Below are positions 25,809-34,676 of a DNA stretch of 64,000 nt, one piece after another. Position numbers and translations under genes: made by a program. Numbering within the stretch: position 1 is the stretch's first letter; the number at the start of each line of letters is the position of its first letter. The notes under the pieces were generated by a model. That model made no database searches, was not told the origin of the DNA, and saw nothing but the letters and a program-made list of their open reading frames with translations. This DNA comes from Thiorhodococcus mannitoliphagus (GTDB taxonomy: Bacteria; Pseudomonadota; Gammaproteobacteria; Chromatiales; Chromatiaceae): positions 1 to 64,000 of the forward strand of contig NZ_JAAIJR010000021.1 in NCBI RefSeq assembly GCF_010915725.1, given 5' to 3'.

Positions 25809-26594
25809 CTAATCGGCAAGCCGATCGCCAATTCGGGCCATCGCCAGGGTGATGTTGTCGACACCACCGCGCTCGTTGGCGAGACGGATCAGGGCATCCG
25901 CTGCGGAGTCCAGCGTATTGTCCTGAACGGCAATGAGGATCTGCCGCAGCCAGTCCTCGGGGACCATGCCCGTCAGACCGTCACTGCAGAGGAGGATGAG
26001 ATCGCCGGGCTCGATCTCAAAGAGGTCGGATGCAACGCCCACACTCGGCATTGAGCCGAGCGCCCGGGTTAGGATGTTGTCGCCGATGCCGTAACGCTTG
26101 GCGTCCTCGCGCGAGCTGAAAAAGCCTTGATCGACCACTTCCTGGATAAAGGAGTGATCATGGGTCAGCTGCTCGAAATGCTCGCCGCGCAGGCGGTAGA
26201 CCCGCGAGTCCCCGACATGCGCGACGGCGAGCCACTCCCAGCCCACCGCGCCGACGACCACCGTGCTTCCCATCCCGGCGAACTCAGGGTGTTCCTTGGC
26301 GTGCCGCCAGATGGCGATGTTGGCTTCTTCGACAGCGGCCTCGAGGTAGAGGCGAGCCTTATCGCCATCCAACCGCGCCGTCTTGCGGCGGCGAAAGCGC
26401 TCCAGAATGGTCTCGACAACGAGTCGACTCGCCACATGACCGGCAGTCGCGCCGCCGACACCGTCGGCTACCACCAAGAGACCGCGATCTTGGTCGACCG
26501 CGACCGAGTCCTCGTTACGCTGACGGATCCGCCCTTTGTCGGTTCGCCAAGCAAGCTCCAGCGCGTAGGCGCTAACCGGCTGCGGTTCCATCAA
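25809..26594 (-). CDS. PP2C-type serine/threonine phosphatase
   Basis: 261 residues, a complete PPM/Stp1-like catalytic domain. Metal-binding motifs are visible: RTDKGRIRQRNEDS, LLVVADGVGGATAGHVAS, GMGSTVVVGAV, AHVGDSRVYRLR, LILLCSDGLTGMV and GGVDNITLA. These phosphatases use two Mn or Mg ions to remove phosphate from Ser/Thr and counter Hanks-type kinases; no kinase gene lies in this window. Last gene of a xerD-yajQ-dsbC-PP2C run, starting 34 bp after dsbC. Confidence 0.93.
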   Translation of the reverse strand: MMEPQPVSAYALELAWRTDKGRIRQRNEDSVAVDQDRGLLVVADGVGGATAGHVASRLVVETILERFRRRKTARLDGDKARLYLEAAVEEANIAIWRHAKEHPEFAGMGSTVVVGAVGWEWLAVAHVGDSRVYRLRGEHFEQLTHDHSFIQEVVDQGFFSSREDAKRYGIGDNILTRALGSMPSVGVASDLFEIEPGDLILLCSDGLTGMVPEDWLRQILIAVQDNTLDSAADALIRLANERGGVDNITLAMARIGDRLAD

Positions 26595-26628
26595 CTTCGA
26601 TCACCCTCGACTAAGACTCAAAGCCTTG

Positions 26629-27363
26629 CTAGCTGCCCACGTCGCCGTTGAGACGCGCGGCGAGACGTTTGGGATCCACGTAGCCGGGGATCAGCTCACC
26701 GCTGTCAGTCAAGATGGCAGGGGTGCCGCGCAGTCCCAAATCTTCCCCCAAGGCCATGTGTGCGTCGATTGGATTATCGCAGGTCTTGGCCTCGATTTTC
26801 TTACCGGACTTGGCCTTGGTCATCGCCGTGCGGCGGGCCTCGTCATCACCGGCGCACCACACCGAGACCGCCTCTTCGTAAGCTGGACTCCCCTTCCCTG
26901 CGCGCGGGAAGAAGAGATACTGCACGCTGATCCCTTCCTTCTCGTAGTCGGCGATTTGGCTATGCAGCTTACGGCAGTAGCCGCACTCGATATCCGTGAA
27001 GACGGTGACCGTGTGTTTCGGCTGGTTGGAACTGAAGACGACCATCTCGTCCTTACCGATCTTGTCGAGCAGCTTCACCCGCGCCGCGGCAAGACGTGGT
27101 TCGGTCAGGTCTTTGCGATCTTTGAGATCGACGATGTGGCCGCTCATGAAATAGCGACCGTCCTTGGTCACGTACATGAGGTCAGTGCCGGCCATGACCT
27201 CATAGAGGCCGTCGATCGGCGCCGGCTGGATGCTCGTGATCTCAATGCCCGGCACGACCTTTTCCAAGGCTTTGCGGATGCTGTCTTCCGGGGAGGCATT
27301 GGCAAGACTGGATGCCAAGCTCAAGGCGGCTGCTGCAAGGACGACGTTGCGAATCTTCTTCAT
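26629..27363 (-). CDS. dsbC: Thiol:disulfide interchange protein DsbC
   Basis: 244 residues. Signal peptide (VVLAAAALSLASSLANA), N-terminal dimerisation domain, then a thioredoxin fold with active site C127-G-Y-C130 in FTDIECGYCRKLH and cis-Pro in LRGTPAIL. A second cysteine pair (VWCAG and KTCDN) matches the structural disulfide of E. coli DsbC. It isomerises non-native disulfides in the periplasm and is kept reduced by DsbD. The xerD-dsbC neighbourhood is conserved in gammaproteobacteria; here yajQ is interposed, 11 bp upstream. Confidence 0.95.
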   Translation of the reverse strand: MKKIRNVVLAAAALSLASSLANASPEDSIRKALEKVVPGIEITSIQPAPIDGLYEVMAGTDLMYVTKDGRYFMSGHIVDLKDRKDLTEPRLAAARVKLLDKIGKDEMVVFSSNQPKHTVTVFTDIECGYCRKLHSQIADYEKEGISVQYLFFPRAGKGSPAYEEAVSVWCAGDDEARRTAMTKAKSGKKIEAKTCDNPIDAHMALGEDLGLRGTPAILTDSGELIPGYVDPKRLAARLNGDVGS

Positions 27364-27374
27364 GAAGGCGTTCT

Positions 27375-27857
27375 CTAATCTCGAAAGTTGGTGAACTGTA
27401 ACGGCAAGCCCCAGTCCTCGTCACGCAGGAGCGCGATCGCACCTTGAAGGTCGTCACGCTTTTTCCCTGTCACGCGGAGCTGATCACCCTGAATTTGGGC
27501 CTGCACCTTGATCTTGCTGCCCTTGATGGCCTTGACCATGCGCTTTGCGGTATCGGAATCGATACCCTGCTTGAGCTTGACCTCTTGGCGAGCGGCATTC
27601 AGGGACGCGACCGGCTCTTGCGGATCAAGACAGGCCAGGTCGACCTTACGTTTGACCAACTTTTGACGCAGGATATCCATCATCTGCTGAAGGTGAAATT
27701 CTTGCTCACCGGTCAAGAGGATCTGGTCTTCCTTCAGCTCGAAGGAGGCATCGACGCCTTTGAAGTCGAATCGAGTGCCGATTTCTCGACTACCCTGGTC
27801 GACGGCATTACGGACCTCTTGCAGGTCGATTTCAGAGACGACATCGAAAGAAGGCAT
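27375..27857 (-). CDS. yajQ: YajQ-family nucleotide-binding protein
   Basis: 160 residues, full length. Opens [20 protein letters not shown] with conserved [18 protein letters not shown], then [20 protein letters not shown] and [18 protein letters not shown]. The fold is two RRM-like halves. Some members bind cyclic di-GMP (Xanthomonas), others GTP or tRNA, so the ligand here is not fixed by sequence. It sits 11 bp before dsbC and about 80 bp after xerD. Confidence 0.95.
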   Translation of the reverse strand: MPSFDVVSEIDLQEVRNAVDQGSREIGTRFDFKGVDASFELKEDQILLTGEQEFHLQQMMDILRQKLVKRKVDLACLDPQEPVASLNAARQEVKLKQGIDSDTAKRMVKAIKGSKIKVQAQIQGDQLRVTGKKRDDLQGAIALLRDEDWGLPLQFTNFRD

Positions 27858-27940
27858 GCGTGAATCTCGTTGCTCCCTAGATTAAGCCCGCCACTATAGC
27901 CGCTCGCGCATGATTTTTCGCGCTTGGATGGTCGAACGGC

Positions 27941-28915
27941 TCATCCCCGCGGGTGATGGCGGGCATGCAGCTGCTTGAGCCGCTCACGGGCGACATGGGT
28001 ATAGATCTGCGTCGTTGAAAGGTCGCTATGCCCCAAAAGCATCTGCACGACGCGCAGATCAGCGCCATGGTTCAACAGGTGGGTTGCAAAGGCATGGCGC
28101 AAGGTGTGCGGTGACAAGGGTCTGACGACGCCGGCCTGAACCGCATACCGCTTGATCAGGAGCCAAAAGGTCTGGCGTGTCATGCAGTCGCTGCGGTTGG
28201 TCGGAAAGAGATAGTCGCTGACCCGCCCCCCGAGCAGATCCGCACGCGGGCCTTGCGCGTACTCCCTAAGCCAAGCGCACGCCTCTTCGCCCAAAGGGAC
28301 CAGCCGCTCCTTCCCGCCTTTGCCGACGATGCGCACCACGCCTTGCGTCAGGCTGACCTGGCTCGGCGTCAGCCCGACCAGCTCACTGACGCGCAGACCG
28401 CTCGCATAGAGCACCTCGAGCATGGTGCGATCCCGATGGCCGCGCGGATCCTCAGTGTCGGGCGCACTCAAGAGGGCTTCGACCTCGGACTCCGACAGGC
28501 TCTTCGGCAAGGGACGCCCCAACTTTGGAGCGTCCACGCGGGCACTGGGATCTTCGCCGATCATCCCGCGACGCAGTAGGTACTGGTAGAACTGGCGCAA
28601 GCAGGACAATGCACGAGCGCTCGAGCGCGGCTTGCGCCCTTGCGTGGAGAGCAGCGCCAAATAATCGAGCAGATCAAGCCGCCGCGCGCCGATCAGATCC
28701 TGCCCGCGCTCCTGACTCAGCCAGTGAGCGAATGCCCGAAGATCGGACTGGTACGCAGAGAGCGTGCTCTGACTCAGCCCTCGCTCCATCCAGATGACAT
28801 CGGCAAAGGCCTCAATGACAGCCCGATCGTCCAACACCTGTTCCTCAGTGACGCCCGGCGCCAAGCCAAGCTCAAGATCGATTGCCCAAAGCGGCAGCAA
28901 GGGCGGGATCGGCAC
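27941..28915 (-). CDS. xerD: Site-specific tyrosine recombinase XerD
   Basis: 324 residues from a GTG; the first about 25 residues exceed the usual 298-300, so the true start may be further in. The core SAM-like domain (WMERGLSQSTLSAYQSDLRA) is followed by the catalytic domain with R175, K199, H270, R273, H296 and nucleophile Y305 in the order SGLRVSEL, VGKGGKERLVP, SPHTLRHAFATHLL, LGHSDLSTTQIYTH. With XerC it resolves chromosome dimers at dif under FtsK control. No dif-like site was searched for. Divergent from ycgN across 485 bp. Confidence 0.95.
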   Translation of the reverse strand: MPIPPLLPLWAIDLELGLAPGVTEEQVLDDRAVIEAFADVIWMERGLSQSTLSAYQSDLRAFAHWLSQERGQDLIGARRLDLLDYLALLSTQGRKPRSSARALSCLRQFYQYLLRRGMIGEDPSARVDAPKLGRPLPKSLSESEVEALLSAPDTEDPRGHRDRTMLEVLYASGLRVSELVGLTPSQVSLTQGVVRIVGKGGKERLVPLGEEACAWLREYAQGPRADLLGGRVSDYLFPTNRSDCMTRQTFWLLIKRYAVQAGVVRPLSPHTLRHAFATHLLNHGADLRVVQMLLGHSDLSTTQIYTHVARERLKQLHARHHPRG

Positions 28916-29400
28916 ATCGACAAAGGATGCCTCATCCGCACCACCCTCATGTCCCGTGCGGAAGCGGTTGCATTATAGCCCTGAGCCGGGCGCGGACCGC
29001 CCGCGCCTGTGAGTCAATCTGTGGATAAGTCTGTGCATGAAGCCCTGAGCAGAGCCTTGAACCAATAACCCCAGAATATTGATACTTGCCGAGAAAGTCG
29101 CCACGAAAAAGCAATACTTATTAATATTCAAAGATATACGAAGAAATCGATCAAAGGAGACTTGACAGCACTCGAACAGCTCGCTCGGGACTCGGCGAAT
29201 CCCAGCTTGTGCACAACTTCAGCCTGGGCAGTTCGATTGTTGCTAATGATGTCAAGCGGGCGACATCGATCGCAGCGAGAGACCACAAGATCTCCGGGCC
29301 AACCGCTCGTGCAAGCCGATCGGCATTCCTTCACAATTCGGAGCACTGATGAGGGTACCTCGCGCCCGAGCATCTGCCGCGATCCATAGAGCCAAGACGA
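28916..29400. other. Divergent intergenic region between xerD and ycgN
   Basis: 485 bp without a supported gene. A perfect DnaA-box word (TGTGGATAA, 29020-29028) precedes a moderately AT-rich stretch (about 29060-29160, with tattaatattcaaagatata). Neither dnaA nor parAB is near, so I do not call an origin. Promoters for both flanking genes must lie here. Confidence 0.5.
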
Positions 29401-29835
29401 ATGAAGCAAGCCTTCTGGGAAACCACGCCCCTCGACAAGATGACCGCAGATGAATGGGAGGCCCTCTGCGACGGCTGCGGTAAGTGCTGCCTTGAGAAGT
29501 TCGAGGACGACGACACCGGGCGGATCATCTACTCGCGGGTCGCCTGTCAGCTCCTGGACCTCAACAGCTGCCGCTGTCGGGACTACCACAACCGAGCACG
29601 CCTGATGCCGGACTGCATCACGCTGGCCCTCGAAGTGCTCGACCGCCCGGAGTGGCTGCCCGAGACCTGCGCCTATCGACTGCTGAGCGAGGGCAAACCG
29701 CTCCCAGACTGGCATCCCCTGAAGACAGGGGACCCGCTCAGCGTTGACGAGGCCGGACAGAGTGTCCGCGGCCGCGTCATCGGCCCTGAGACCGGGGAAA
29801 ATCCCCTGATGCAGCTCATCGACTGGGTGCGCTGA
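29401..29835 (+). CDS. ycgN: YcgN-family cysteine cluster protein
   Basis: 144 residues, close to E. coli YcgN. It begins FWETTPLDKMTADEWEALCD and carries CDGCGKCCLEKFEDDDTG, then VACQLLDLNSCRCRDYHNR, PDCI, and LPETCAYRLLSEGKPLPDWH. The Cys pattern (CxxCGxCC and CxCxxY) defines a zinc- or iron-cluster family (UPF0260) without assigned reaction. Monocistronic. An open frame on the opposite strand over this gene is a shadow. Confidence 0.93.
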   Translation: MKQAFWETTPLDKMTADEWEALCDGCGKCCLEKFEDDDTGRIIYSRVACQLLDLNSCRCRDYHNRARLMPDCITLALEVLDRPEWLPETCAYRLLSEGKPLPDWHPLKTGDPLSVDEAGQSVRGRVIGPETGENPLMQLIDWVR

Positions 29836-30141
29836 CCCCCGCCCCACACCGACGCATAAGATGATAGCGTCCGACGATGCCCTACAGATCTTGGACGTCG
29901 AAGTCCCGCCGGAGTGCAAATTCAGTCCATCGACCCAGTGAATCGCGGTGCCGGGGCTCGCTGGCGGGCTCGGACGGGGATCAGCGTCGTTGATCGGGAG
30001 TGACACGTACTGAGACGACTGGTTGAGCGACGCGGCCTCGCTGAGTCCGGCCGTTGCCTGGTTGTCTGGATTTTCAGGCCGTGATCCTTTGCGCCCAAGA
30101 GAGCCAATCGACAAAATCGCGCCAACTATGATGGATAGCCT
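29836..30141. other. Intergenic gap upstream of the SNF2 helicase
   Basis: 306 bp. I see no supported gene, repeat or clear terminator. Short minus-strand frames here lack ribosome sites and recognisable domains. Confidence 0.5.
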
Positions 30142-33100
30142 TTGGACGAGATGAAGATCCTACATGCCTTCTGGCTCCCCGAGCCCAACGATGCCTTTTT
30201 GCAAAGCGGCGCACTCTGGCTGTGGGTAGAGACCCTGCCAACGCACCGCCCTGGACGCGCCCCTGCTGGGGCATCTCATCCCTTCCAGTTGTCGGACGAT
30301 GCCTGGTCCGGGCTGCTGGACGACTTGGGCCTAAGGCCCAAGTCCGGACGGGGCGAGCCTGCCCTGACAACTCATCGCCTATGGCTGCCGAGCGCCGCGG
30401 ACGCCCCCCTGCCCTCGCCACAGCTCGCCAAGTCCTGGCCTGAGCCGCTCGAGACCGAGCCGGCCGCCCTCCAGCCCTGGGAGGTCGAGTGCTACCGACT
30501 CGACCGCCCCATCAAACAGCTCTCCGACATCCACTTCCTCGCCTTCTATCAGGCCGAGGGGCTGGAGCCGGGGAGCGATTTTCTCTTCTGGTATTGGCTG
30601 ACGCAGAACCTCAAGCGTCTGCTGGTGCGCGACCAGTATCTTCCAGCCTTGATCTACCGCCAGCCGCCGACGCCCAAGGGCAAGCGCAAGGCACCGCCCT
30701 ACGAGATTCATGGCGCCTGGGAGTGGGCCTCCGAGGACTACGAGCGGCTCATCACCGATGCCGCCGAGTGCATGCCGGCGGCCTGCGCGGCCGGCATGGA
30801 GGGCTTGGCAGAGCCCGAGTCGCTGCTGCGCCATGTCAGCGAGGTGCTGCTCGATGCTCTGCTGCGCGGGCTCGCCTTGCCCGCCACGGTCCGCAGGAAG
30901 CTCGAGCGCACGCTGCTTGACGCCTGTCTCACGCCGATGTCGGCGCCGAGTCCCTGGCCGCTGCCGGGCGCCGGACTGGACCGCTACCGTGAATGGCGCC
31001 AGTGGCGTCAGCGTATCCTCGGCAGCGGACGCGATGCCGCCTTCACGCTCGGCTTCCGGCTGGTCGAGCCGCTGGACGAGTCGGAGGACGACTGGACGCT
31101 CGAATTCGTCGCCGTGCCCAAGGACGATCCCTCGCAGCGCCTGCCGCTCGCGGACTACTGGTCGTTCTCCGCTTCTGAGCGCGAATCCGCGCGCCGCCAA
31201 CTCGGCGCTGACTTCGAGACCCAGGCGCTGCTCGACCTGGGGCTCGCCGCCCGCATGCTGCCCAGTCTCTGGGCGGGGCTCGACACCGCGACACCCCAAT
31301 CCGTCACGCTCGACCTGGACGCCGCCTTCCGCTTCCTCAAGGAGGATGCCTGGATCCTGGAAGATGCCGGTTTCAAGGTCATCGTCCCTGCCTGGTGGAC
31401 ACCCAAGGGACGTCGGCGGGTGCGTATCCGGCTGCGTTCCGGCACGTCGCGCGAGAAGGCATCGGGCAGCGCGGCCGGGACCGGCATCCTCAGCCTCGAC
31501 AAGCTGACCCAGTATCGCTACCAGCTCAGTATCGGCGGCGAGACGGTGAGCGAGGAAGAGTGGGAGCAACTGGTCGCCTCCAAGACCCCATTGGTGCGCT
31601 TCCGCGGCCAATGGGTCGAGCTGGATCGTGACCAGATGCAGGAGATGCTCGCCTTCTGGCGCGAGCACGGCCAGGAGACCGCCGAGATGGATCTCCAGTC
31701 GCTGCTGCAGCGCACCGCCACGGATGATCTCTTCGAGGTCGACCGCGACGACGCCCTGGCCGAGATGCTCGAAGGGCTGCGCGACCGCAGCCGTCTGGAG
31801 CCAATCGCCGATCTCCCCGACCTGAACGCCGAGCTGCGCGATTACCAGAAGCGCGGCGTCGGCTGGATCGGGCTCCTGGAGCGTTTGGGGCTCAACGGCT
31901 GCCTGGCCGACGACATGGGTCTCGGCAAGACGATCCAGGTCATCGCCCGGCTGGTCCAGGAGCGCGAAGACGGCGCAGCGCCCGCTCCGACCCTGCTGAT
32001 CGCCCCGACCTCGGTCATCGGCAACTGGCAGAAGGAGGTCGAGCGCTTCGCCCCGCAACTGCCGGTACTCATCCATCACGGCAGCGGACGGGCCGCTGAC
32101 GCCAAGACCTTCAAGCAGGCGGTGGCGGGCAAGGCGTTGGTCGTCACCTCCTACGCCCTGGCACGCCGCGATCAACCGATGCTCGCCGCGCGCGACTGGC
32201 ACCGGGTGGTACTCGACGAGGCCCAGAACATCAAGAACCCCAAGGCGGCTCAGACCAAGGCCATCGGCAAACTGCACGCGACCCACCGACTCGCCCTGAC
32301 CGGCACCCCGGTCGAGAACCGGCTGATGGACCTCTGGTCCATCCTCCACTTCCTCAATCCCGGCTATCTCGACACCCAGGCACGCTTTCGCAAACGCTTC
32401 GAACTGCCGGTGCAGCGCGACCAGGATCCGGTCCAGACCGCGACCCTCAAACGCCTGGTCGAGCCCTTCATCCTGCGCCGGGTCAAGACCGACAAGGCGA
32501 TCATCCGCGACCTGCCGGACAAGATCGAGGCGATCCAGTACTGCAACCTGGGCAAGGAACAGGCCGCGCTCTACGAGGGCGTGGTGCGCCAGGTCGAGCG
32601 CGACCTGGAGGAGAAGGAAGGCATCGAGCGCCAGGGACTCATGCTCTCCACCCTCATGCGGCTCAAGCAGATCTGCAACCACCCGGCCCAGTTCCTCCAG
32701 GACGGCAGCCCCTTCAGCCCCGAGCGCTCGCACAAGCTGCAACGGCTCCAGGAGATGCTCGAAGAGGTCATGGCCGAGGGCGACAGCGTGCTCATCTTCA
32801 GCCAGTTCACCGAGGTCGGCGCCGCGCTCGAACGGCTGCTGCGCCAGGAATGGCGCTTCAACAGCTTCTATCTGCACGGCGGCACCTCGCGCAAACGCCG
32901 CGAAGAGATGATCGCCGACTTCCAGGATCCGGCGACCGAGCCCTCGGTCTTCGTGCTCTCACTCAAGGCCGGCGGCGTCGGCATCACCCTGACCAAGGCC
33001 AACCACGTCTTCCACTTCGATCGCTGGTGGAACCCGGCGGTGGAAGACCAGGCCAGCGACCGCGCCTTCCGTATCGGCCAGGAGAAGACCGTCTTCGTGC

Positions 33101-33270
33101 ATAAGATGGTCACCCTGGGCACACTCGAAGAGCGCATCGACGAGATGATTCGCGCCAAACAGGCGCTCGCCGGCGCCATCGTCGGCAACGACGAATCCTG
33201 GCTCGCCCAGCTCGACAACGAACGCTTCAAGGCGCTCATCCGGCTCAATCGCGACGCGGTGGTGGACTGA
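30142..33270 (+). CDS. SNF2-family DEAD/DEAH helicase
   Basis: 1042 residues. The N-terminal about 550 residues are the domain typical of bacterial SNF2 proteins paired with SWIM proteins (DUF3670-like: FRFLKEDAWILEDAGFKVIVP). The helicase core has Walker A DDMGLGKTIQ (about 591), LLIAPTSVIGNW, DEAQ box VLDEAQNIKN (about 691), LTGTPVENRLMDLWS, and the second lobe with FSQFTEVG, LSLKAGGVGITL, DRWWNPAVEDQA and RAFRIGQEKTVFVHKMV (about 973). It is expected to be a dsDNA translocase that remodels nucleoprotein complexes. The SWIM gene follows after 4 bp. An in-frame ATG three codons in is an alternative start. Confidence 0.94.
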   Translation: MDEMKILHAFWLPEPNDAFLQSGALWLWVETLPTHRPGRAPAGASHPFQLSDDAWSGLLDDLGLRPKSGRGEPALTTHRLWLPSAADAPLPSPQLAKSWPEPLETEPAALQPWEVECYRLDRPIKQLSDIHFLAFYQAEGLEPGSDFLFWYWLTQNLKRLLVRDQYLPALIYRQPPTPKGKRKAPPYEIHGAWEWASEDYERLITDAAECMPAACAAGMEGLAEPESLLRHVSEVLLDALLRGLALPATVRRKLERTLLDACLTPMSAPSPWPLPGAGLDRYREWRQWRQRILGSGRDAAFTLGFRLVEPLDESEDDWTLEFVAVPKDDPSQRLPLADYWSFSASERESARRQLGADFETQALLDLGLAARMLPSLWAGLDTATPQSVTLDLDAAFRFLKEDAWILEDAGFKVIVPAWWTPKGRRRVRIRLRSGTSREKASGSAAGTGILSLDKLTQYRYQLSIGGETVSEEEWEQLVASKTPLVRFRGQWVELDRDQMQEMLAFWREHGQETAEMDLQSLLQRTATDDLFEVDRDDALAEMLEGLRDRSRLEPIADLPDLNAELRDYQKRGVGWIGLLERLGLNGCLADDMGLGKTIQVIARLVQEREDGAAPAPTLLIAPTSVIGNWQKEVERFAPQLPVLIHHGSGRAADAKTFKQAVAGKALVVTSYALARRDQPMLAARDWHRVVLDEAQNIKNPKAAQTKAIGKLHATHRLALTGTPVENRLMDLWSILHFLNPGYLDTQARFRKRFELPVQRDQDPVQTATLKRLVEPFILRRVKTDKAIIRDLPDKIEAIQYCNLGKEQAALYEGVVRQVERDLEEKEGIERQGLMLSTLMRLKQICNHPAQFLQDGSPFSPERSHKLQRLQEMLEEVMAEGDSVLIFSQFTEVGAALERLLRQEWRFNSFYLHGGTSRKRREEMIADFQDPATEPSVFVLSLKAGGVGITLTKANHVFHFDRWWNPAVEDQASDRAFRIGQEKTVFVHKMVTLGTLEERIDEMIRAKQALAGAIVGNDESWLAQLDNERFKALIRLNRDAVVD

Positions 33271-33274
33271 ACAG

Positions 33275-34111
33275 ATGGCACAACAGAGCAAGACCTGGTG
33301 GGGACAGCGCTTCATCGCCGCGCTCGAAGGCTGCATGGACCGCGGGCGTCTGCAGCGCGGACGCAGCTACAGCGGCGACAACCGCATCCTGAGCTTCGGC
33401 ATCGAGAAGGCGCTGGTGAGCGCCACGGTGCGGGGCAATGTCAACGCCTATTTCGGCGTCTACAAAGAGCCGCGATACAAGACCCAGATCCGCCTTGCCC
33501 CCATCCCGGACAAGGACTGGGACAAGGCCATCGCCACACTCGGCAGCAACGCCGCACTGGTCTCGCAACTGCTCTTGGGCGAGATGCCCGAGCGCATCGA
33601 CCAGGTCTTCGCCGGCATGCAGCTGAACCTGCTGCCGCAGAGCCGCAAGGACTTCGCCCTCACCGACTGCTCCTGCCCCGATTACGCCAACCCCTGCAAG
33701 CACATCGCCGGGGTCTATTATCGACTGGCGGGACAGCTGGATAGCGATCCCTTCCTGCTGTTCGAGCTGAGAGGCCTGTCGCGGGACCGATTGCACAAGG
33801 CACTGAGCGAGACGCCACTGGGGAAGGCGCTGGTGTCGATGATGGACGAACGAGTGGAGGCAGCGGAGCCGGCAGAGTCCTTCTTCACCCGACCAAAGGG
33901 TGCCGAGTCCGCACCGAACTATCGGGATTTCTGGACTGGCGGAAAGCGACTACCGACCGAGATCGAGCCAGCCACCCCACCGGTCGTTTCGGGGATTCTG
34001 GTGCGGAAGGCGGGGGATTTCCCGGGGTTTTGGGAGCGGGATCATTCGTTTGTGGAGGTGATGGAGGATCTGTATGGGAGGGTGCGAGGGAAGCGCCAAG
34101 GGGTTTTGTAG
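33275..34111 (+). CDS. SWIM zinc-finger protein, partner of SNF2 helicase
   Basis: 278 residues starting 4 bp after the SNF2 stop, so one transcript. The opening KTWWGQRFIAALEGCMDRGRL and RGRSYSGDNRI are typical of SWIM-domain partners. The zinc ligands are C132, C134, C141 and H143 (CSCPDYANPCKHIAGVYY). SWIM domains bind DNA or protein and this arrangement is found next to SNF2 helicases in many bacteria. The tail (about 200-278) is Pro/Glu-rich and less conserved. Role of the pair is unproven; replication stress or defence have been proposed for related loci. Confidence 0.9.
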   Translation: MAQQSKTWWGQRFIAALEGCMDRGRLQRGRSYSGDNRILSFGIEKALVSATVRGNVNAYFGVYKEPRYKTQIRLAPIPDKDWDKAIATLGSNAALVSQLLLGEMPERIDQVFAGMQLNLLPQSRKDFALTDCSCPDYANPCKHIAGVYYRLAGQLDSDPFLLFELRGLSRDRLHKALSETPLGKALVSMMDERVEAAEPAESFFTRPKGAESAPNYRDFWTGGKRLPTEIEPATPPVVSGILVRKAGDFPGFWERDHSFVEVMEDLYGRVRGKRQGVL

Positions 34112-34451
34112 GGAGGGAGGCGGACGTTGAAAGCCCTCGTTTTGCTAGCTTCTCGTACACGATGAATGCTTTTGGGCGATGTCCGGCAAACAACAGACCC
34201 GCAGTCCCGATCCCGTAGATGGGCAAAGGCCCTGGCGATGCGATTCTTTCGGAGTGCCCAGGGTCGCGGGGCGTGCCCATCATCCCAGCTCAGCGTCTTG
34301 CAAGATGGGCACGTCCGTCTGGCGTCGAGCTTGGGCTCGAGCCCAGAGCGCGGACTTTGCCCATCCTACCGATCCGGATCTATTTGGGTAAGCTCGTTTC
34401 CGGAAATCGCCTTGATTCGCAGGTCACATCTGACTGCGAGGGCGCTCCCTC
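34112..34451. other. Gap occupied mostly by a MITE-like element
   Basis: Between the SWIM gene and the HicB-like gene. About 70 percent is the 237-bp element at 34175-34411. The 40 bp after it hold the HicB-like gene's leader (gagggcgctccctc before the ATG). No other gene seen. Confidence 0.6.
34175..34411 (+). mobile_element. 237-bp MITE-like element, copy A
   Basis: Starts GGCGATGTCCGG and ends CCGGAAATCGCC, imperfect terminal inverted repeats. It is flanked by a TTG on each side (34172-34174 and 34412-34414), consistent with a 3-bp target duplication. The interior has several GATGGGCA/TGCCCATC words in both orientations and no coding region. A second copy of exactly 237 bp lies at 54895-55131, roughly 90 percent identical by eye. 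Confidence 0.88.
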
Positions 34452-34676
34452 ATGAAAGACTTCGACAGCTACCACAAGTGGATCGACTGGTGTGAGGAGG
34501 ATCAGGTCTACATCGGAAAGTGCCCTGATCTCATGACTAGGATTCATGGTGACGATCCTATCGTCCTCTATGGCCAGCTGTGCGAGGTTGTGCAGGATGT
34601 AATCCGTCACTTCAAGGCCGAAGGGCGACCGCTTCCGCTAGCGCGGGTGAGACCGATGCGGGAGGTGGATTGGTAA
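34452..34676 (+). CDS. Orphan HicB-like small protein
   Basis: 74 residues with the HicB partial-RNase-H fold pattern: MKDFDSYHKWIDWCEEDQVY (strands 1-2), IGKCPDLMTRIHGDDP, then a helix YGQLCEVVQDVIRHFKAEGR and PLPLARVRP. HicB proteins usually neutralise the mRNA interferase HicA, but no HicA-like frame (about 60 residues, with a conserved His in GSH) is present either side. It lacks the usual C-terminal DNA-binding domain, so it may be a solitary remnant or act in another role. It follows the 237-bp element by 40 bp. Confidence 0.75.
   Translation: MKDFDSYHKWIDWCEEDQVYIGKCPDLMTRIHGDDPIVLYGQLCEVVQDVIRHFKAEGRPLPLARVRPMREVDW

Noticed and set aside
29020-29160. Perfect DnaA-box word and AT-rich stretch, possible origin
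   Set aside because: Only one perfect box, no dnaA, gidA, repA or parAB gene nearby; chance or a regulatory box is more likely.
29128-30114. 328-codon minus-strand frame
   Set aside because: Its larger part is antisense to ycgN and the rest is low-complexity; no ribosome site or family match seen.
30379-32877. 832-codon open frame on the minus strand
   Set aside because: Lies entirely antisense to the SNF2 helicase gene; high GC in third positions keeps the complementary frame open. No domain recognisable.
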